From positions 1-64,000 of the forward strand of contig NZ_ABCS01000054.1 of NCBI RefSeq assembly GCF_000170895.1: a stretch of DNA of 64,000 nt, read 5' to 3'. The notes under the pieces are model-generated. The model had not been told where the DNA came from. It was given only the letters and a program-made list of their open reading frames with translations, and did not search any database. The position numbers were made by a program, and so were the translations under genes. Below are positions 57,910-64,000 of this stretch, one piece after another. Positions within the stretch are counted from its first letter, which is position 1; every line of letters begins with the position of its first letter. Source of the stretch: Plesiocystis pacifica SIR-1 (lineage in GTDB: Bacteria > Myxococcota_A > Polyangia > Nannocystales > Nannocystaceae).

Positions 57910-60024
57910 ATGCCCGCCCACGCCACTGCAATCACCACCCCGACCACCCTCCTCCTGGCCTGCCTCGCGGGGGGGCTCGCGCTCACGGGGTGCCAGGGAG
58001 CGGACAGCTTCGAGGGCGGCGAGCCGAGCCTCGAGGACGCCCAGTTCGAAGCCGACGAGGCCCTCGCCGACGAGCTCGACGCGCCCGCCCCGGCCCCCGC
58101 GAGCGCGGACACCACGCCCCCGCCCGCGCCCGCCGACTTCATGACCTGCACGCCCGGCTCGGGCATCGACACCGGCACCGTCGTGGCCATCCACGACCTC
58201 CCCTCCAACCCGCTACTGCCCGTGTCCTGCACCCTCGCCGCCGGGCTCCCCCCCGGCTGGTCCGCCGCGCCCACCTTCCCCGTCGTGGCCGGCCAGACCG
58301 CGCCCCGGAAGCTCCAGGCCTACTGCAGCTACGACTTCGCCGGCGGGCAGCCGACCCAGCTCGACTACGACCTCCTCTACCAGCGCCTGACCACGGTCCC
58401 GGGCCTGGCCGAGAGCGCCGCCGTCGACTGCGTGAGCATGGACGGCATGGGCGGCCTCGACGGCAGCCCCGAGATCGAGGAGGGCCTCTACCAGGCCTTC
58501 CGCGAGAACGTCGGCGCCCTCGACAGCGTCCAGGGCGGCAGCCTCGAGAACGTGGGGCTCTACGTCCTCGACCAGATCCAGGAGTGGGAGTTCGCCAGCA
58601 GCACCCCCCACCACCACGGCCACAACATGGGCTACATCGCCCGCGACCTGCTGTGCCCGGACTTCCTGTCGGACTACTGCGACGACAACCTGCACTTCGA
58701 GCTCGCGCTCCCGCGGGAGCACGACGGCCAGTTCGAGCCCAACCTCGGCGGGGGCTACGTGGGCAGCTACCGCGACGTGGTCAGCGCGGCCTACCGCGCG
58801 GTGATGCGCTGGCAGGCCCAGTACGAGGACCCGAACAACCAAAACCCCGAGCGCCGCTTCGTGCTGCTCGCGGCCTTCGGCGCGGCCCGGGAGCTCGACC
58901 CCAACTTCGACCGCGGACCCTACGCGGCCATGCGCGACGTCCTCGACCTCGTCGCCTGCCAGGGCGGGCTGTTCGTCGGCTCGGTCGGCAACGCCTCGGA
59001 CCCGGGCTGCGCCGCCAACGACGGGGCCCTCTACCCCGCGGTGTTCGCCGGCGACCTCACGCCCTCGGCCCAGACCTGCGCGGACCTGGGCGTCGTGCCC
59101 CTGGGCGTCACCCCCAACCCCCTCGACGTCGACCCCTACCCCATCAGCTACGAGGACCGCACCCTCGTCGAGGCCGTGGGCATGGTCGACGCCTGGGACG
59201 AGCTCCCGGCCCTGTCCCGCGACGGCGCCACGCCCAACCTGCTCACCTACGGGACCCAGGTGTGGGTCCCCAACCCGACCGGCAACATGGTCCCGCTCAC
59301 CGGCACCTCCGTGTCCGCGGCCGTCAGCGCGGCGACCTTCACCCTGGTCTGGGCCCTGCGCCCCGAGCTGACCGCCGCGGAGGTCCGCCAGCTGGTCTAC
59401 GACGCGGGCTACGACACCGGCCTGAACACGGAGATCGGCAAGGGCCTGCAGGGTCAGCCGGCCCACCGCGTCTCGCTGTGCGCGGCGGTCGAGGACGCCT
59501 GCTCGCCCCTGGCCACCTGCCCGGTGACCCACTGCGCGAGCGCGGCGGCCCCGGCCCCGGACGGGAACCGGGAGAAGTACCAAGAGGCCGTCGCCCAGAC
59601 CCTCGGGGACGGCTCGGTGACCGTCACCCAGGGCGGCGCGATGGCGACCGCGACCGCGGTCTGCCTCAACCCCGACGCCGACCGCCTCGCCCACCCGACG
59701 CCCGAGAACCCGGCCTGCCCGCAGTGTGACATCGACGTCGACGATGGCGGGGGCTCGGTTCACTCCCTGCACATCGACCTCCTCGCCGAGTACAAGCTCG
59801 GTGAGCTGCACGAGATCCAGGGCGGCCACATCAAGACCTTCGACGTCATCGGCGCAGAGACCGGACAGTTCGACCTCACCCCCGCCCAGGTCAACCTGAT
59901 CATCAACGCCGCTCCCAACGAGGTGACCACCGTCGACTTCGACGTCGCGGCGCCGCACAGCGCGGCGCTGGTCTTCGACCTCGCCTCGGGGCGCCAGGCC
60001 ATCGGTGAGGTCCCCTGCCGCTGA
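57910..60024 (+). CDS. Subtilisin-like (S8) lipoprotein, divergent
   Basis: A 704-residue lipoprotein (leader LAGGLALTGC) with an acidic Ala/Pro linker. Segments line up with the S8 catalytic triad: GLYVLDQIQEW (Asp221), HHHGHNMGYIARDL (His238, compare GHGTHVAG) and PLTGTSVSAAVSAATFTLVW (Ser467, compare GTSMAAP). The D-H spacing of 17 residues is short for subtilases. The body contains many cysteines. A C-terminal region of about 150 residues (after about residue 540) is beta-rich and unrecognised. The start ATG 57910 gives a normal signal peptide. It may be a surface protease or an inactive homologue. It is convergent with the kinase-WD40 gene (6-base gap). Confidence 0.62.
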   Translation: MPAHATAITTPTTLLLACLAGGLALTGCQGADSFEGGEPSLEDAQFEADEALADELDAPAPAPASADTTPPPAPADFMTCTPGSGIDTGTVVAIHDLPSNPLLPVSCTLAAGLPPGWSAAPTFPVVAGQTAPRKLQAYCSYDFAGGQPTQLDYDLLYQRLTTVPGLAESAAVDCVSMDGMGGLDGSPEIEEGLYQAFRENVGALDSVQGGSLENVGLYVLDQIQEWEFASSTPHHHGHNMGYIARDLLCPDFLSDYCDDNLHFELALPREHDGQFEPNLGGGYVGSYRDVVSAAYRAVMRWQAQYEDPNNQNPERRFVLLAAFGAARELDPNFDRGPYAAMRDVLDLVACQGGLFVGSVGNASDPGCAANDGALYPAVFAGDLTPSAQTCADLGVVPLGVTPNPLDVDPYPISYEDRTLVEAVGMVDAWDELPALSRDGATPNLLTYGTQVWVPNPTGNMVPLTGTSVSAAVSAATFTLVWALRPELTAAEVRQLVYDAGYDTGLNTEIGKGLQGQPAHRVSLCAAVEDACSPLATCPVTHCASAAAPAPDGNREKYQEAVAQTLGDGSVTVTQGGAMATATAVCLNPDADRLAHPTPENPACPQCDIDVDDGGGSVHSLHIDLLAEYKLGELHEIQGGHIKTFDVIGAETGQFDLTPAQVNLIINAAPNEVTTVDFDVAAPHSAALVFDLASGRQAIGEVPCR

Positions 60025-60030
60025 TCGCCC

Positions 60031-63569
<3,539 letters not shown>

Positions 63570-63626
63570 GAATCGCAATGGGCTGAGGCCCCCGCCATGA
63601 TAGCGACTCGCGGCGGCCTGGGCCGA

Positions 63627-64000
63627 TCAGCGCGGAGCGCCCAGCGGCGTGAGCTCGACGCTCGCGTCGCGCCGCTCGCCCTGCCACTCGCCCACGGGCT
63701 CGTAGACCGAGCGGATGTACCGGAGGTTGCGCTCGCTCAGCGGCGCGTCCTCGACCATCGCCGGCAGACTCACGGTCAGCGCCAGGTTTGCGACCGCGCC
63801 CCCGAGCACGATGGCCAGGACGACGAGGGCCGACGCGCTCCGGCTGGGGCGGCCTGCGGCGGTCGCCGACGCGCCGATGCGCCCCAGCAGCGCCCGCCCG
63901 AGCACGGCGAAGCCCACGAACACGGGCCCCACGATGGCCGCGGCCATGCCCCCAGGGAACAGCTGCGGGAGCCCGTAGGGCTTGGCCCCCCCGCGCCACA
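63627..64000 (-). CDS. Membrane protein, partial (runs off the window edge)
   Basis: The C-terminal 123 residues or so are present; the frame continues to the right edge without a start (AKPYGLPQLFPGG precedes MAAAIVGPVF). It has two hydrophobic segments (AAAIVGPVFVGFAVLGRALL, ALVVLAIVLGGAVANLALTV) and a soluble C-terminal tail ending SVELTPLGAPR. No family is recognised from this part. The gene is on the same strand as, and 57 bases upstream of, the kinase-WD40 gene. Confidence 0.65.
   Translation of the reverse strand, partial: WRGGAKPYGLPQLFPGGMAAAIVGPVFVGFAVLGRALLGRIGASATAAGRPSRSASALVVLAIVLGGAVANLALTVSLPAMVEDAPLSERNLRYIRSVYEPVGEWQGERRDASVELTPLGAPR

Overview
The window is very GC-rich, densely coded DNA with strong G/C third-position bias. 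Its gene content points to a myxobacterium, most likely of the Nannocystaceae type. The reasons are five Ser/Thr kinase genes carrying six kinase domains in 64 kb, two ECF sigma factors, many predicted lipoproteins with acidic Thr/Ser/Glu/Asp-rich linkers, Cys-rich 'CGDG…CDDGN' repeats with a fibro-slime domain, PEGA and L-type-lectin-like surface proteins, and STAS-domain signalling proteins. No genus can be fixed from sequence reading alone. I see no rRNA, tRNA, CRISPR array, transposase or prophage gene.

Layout. 0.3-6 kb: a lipoxygenase-like enzyme, then on the other strand a two-gene unit (a LysM/peptidoglycan-binding-like amidohydrolase and a beta-propeller-like protein). 6-14.6 kb: surface lipoproteins and a TolB-propeller/amidohydrolase lipoprotein. 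14.6-21.5 kb: infA, an ECF sigma factor followed by a double-kinase receptor, mdh, a GNAT acetyltransferase and a membrane protein. 21.5-29 kb: a kinase translationally coupled to an outer-membrane-like protein (frameshifted here), an EamA transporter, remnants of decayed genes, a DsbD-N-like lipoprotein and a redoxin lipoprotein whose conserved C-terminal tail sits at its N-terminus. 29-34.5 kb: STAS regulator, XRE regulator, AraC-cupin pair, glutathione S-transferase. 34.5-45.4 kb: MopE/fibrinogen-like lipoprotein, TPR kinase, lectin lipoprotein, MYG1-like hydrolase, PEGA protein, and two PAS-STAS paralogues flanking a pyrophosphatase-like gene. 45.6-64 kb: Lon protease, a kinase, tandem fibrinogen-like lipoproteins, hemC, several secreted or hypothetical proteins, a second ECF sigma factor, a subtilisin-like lipoprotein, and a kinase-WD40 gene split by a frameshift.

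How the genes relate. Housekeeping genes (infA, mdh, lon, hemC) are scattered among lineage-specific signalling genes (kinases, ECF, STAS) and cell-surface genes. Several neighbours look coupled: ATGA overlaps in the kinase/OM-protein and AraC/cupin pairs, and a 7-base gap in the LysM-amidohydrolase pair.

The most unusual structure is non-coding. A repeat of roughly 110-130 bp with two GC-rich hairpins occurs in the same orientation directly after the stop codons of at least four unrelated genes, sometimes with tandemly amplified hairpin units or tail arrays. It looks like a mobile or amplifying 3'-end/terminator element. Other points worth following are the circularly permuted redoxin, the LysM-amidohydrolase as a candidate secreted effector, and the ECF/twin-kinase module.
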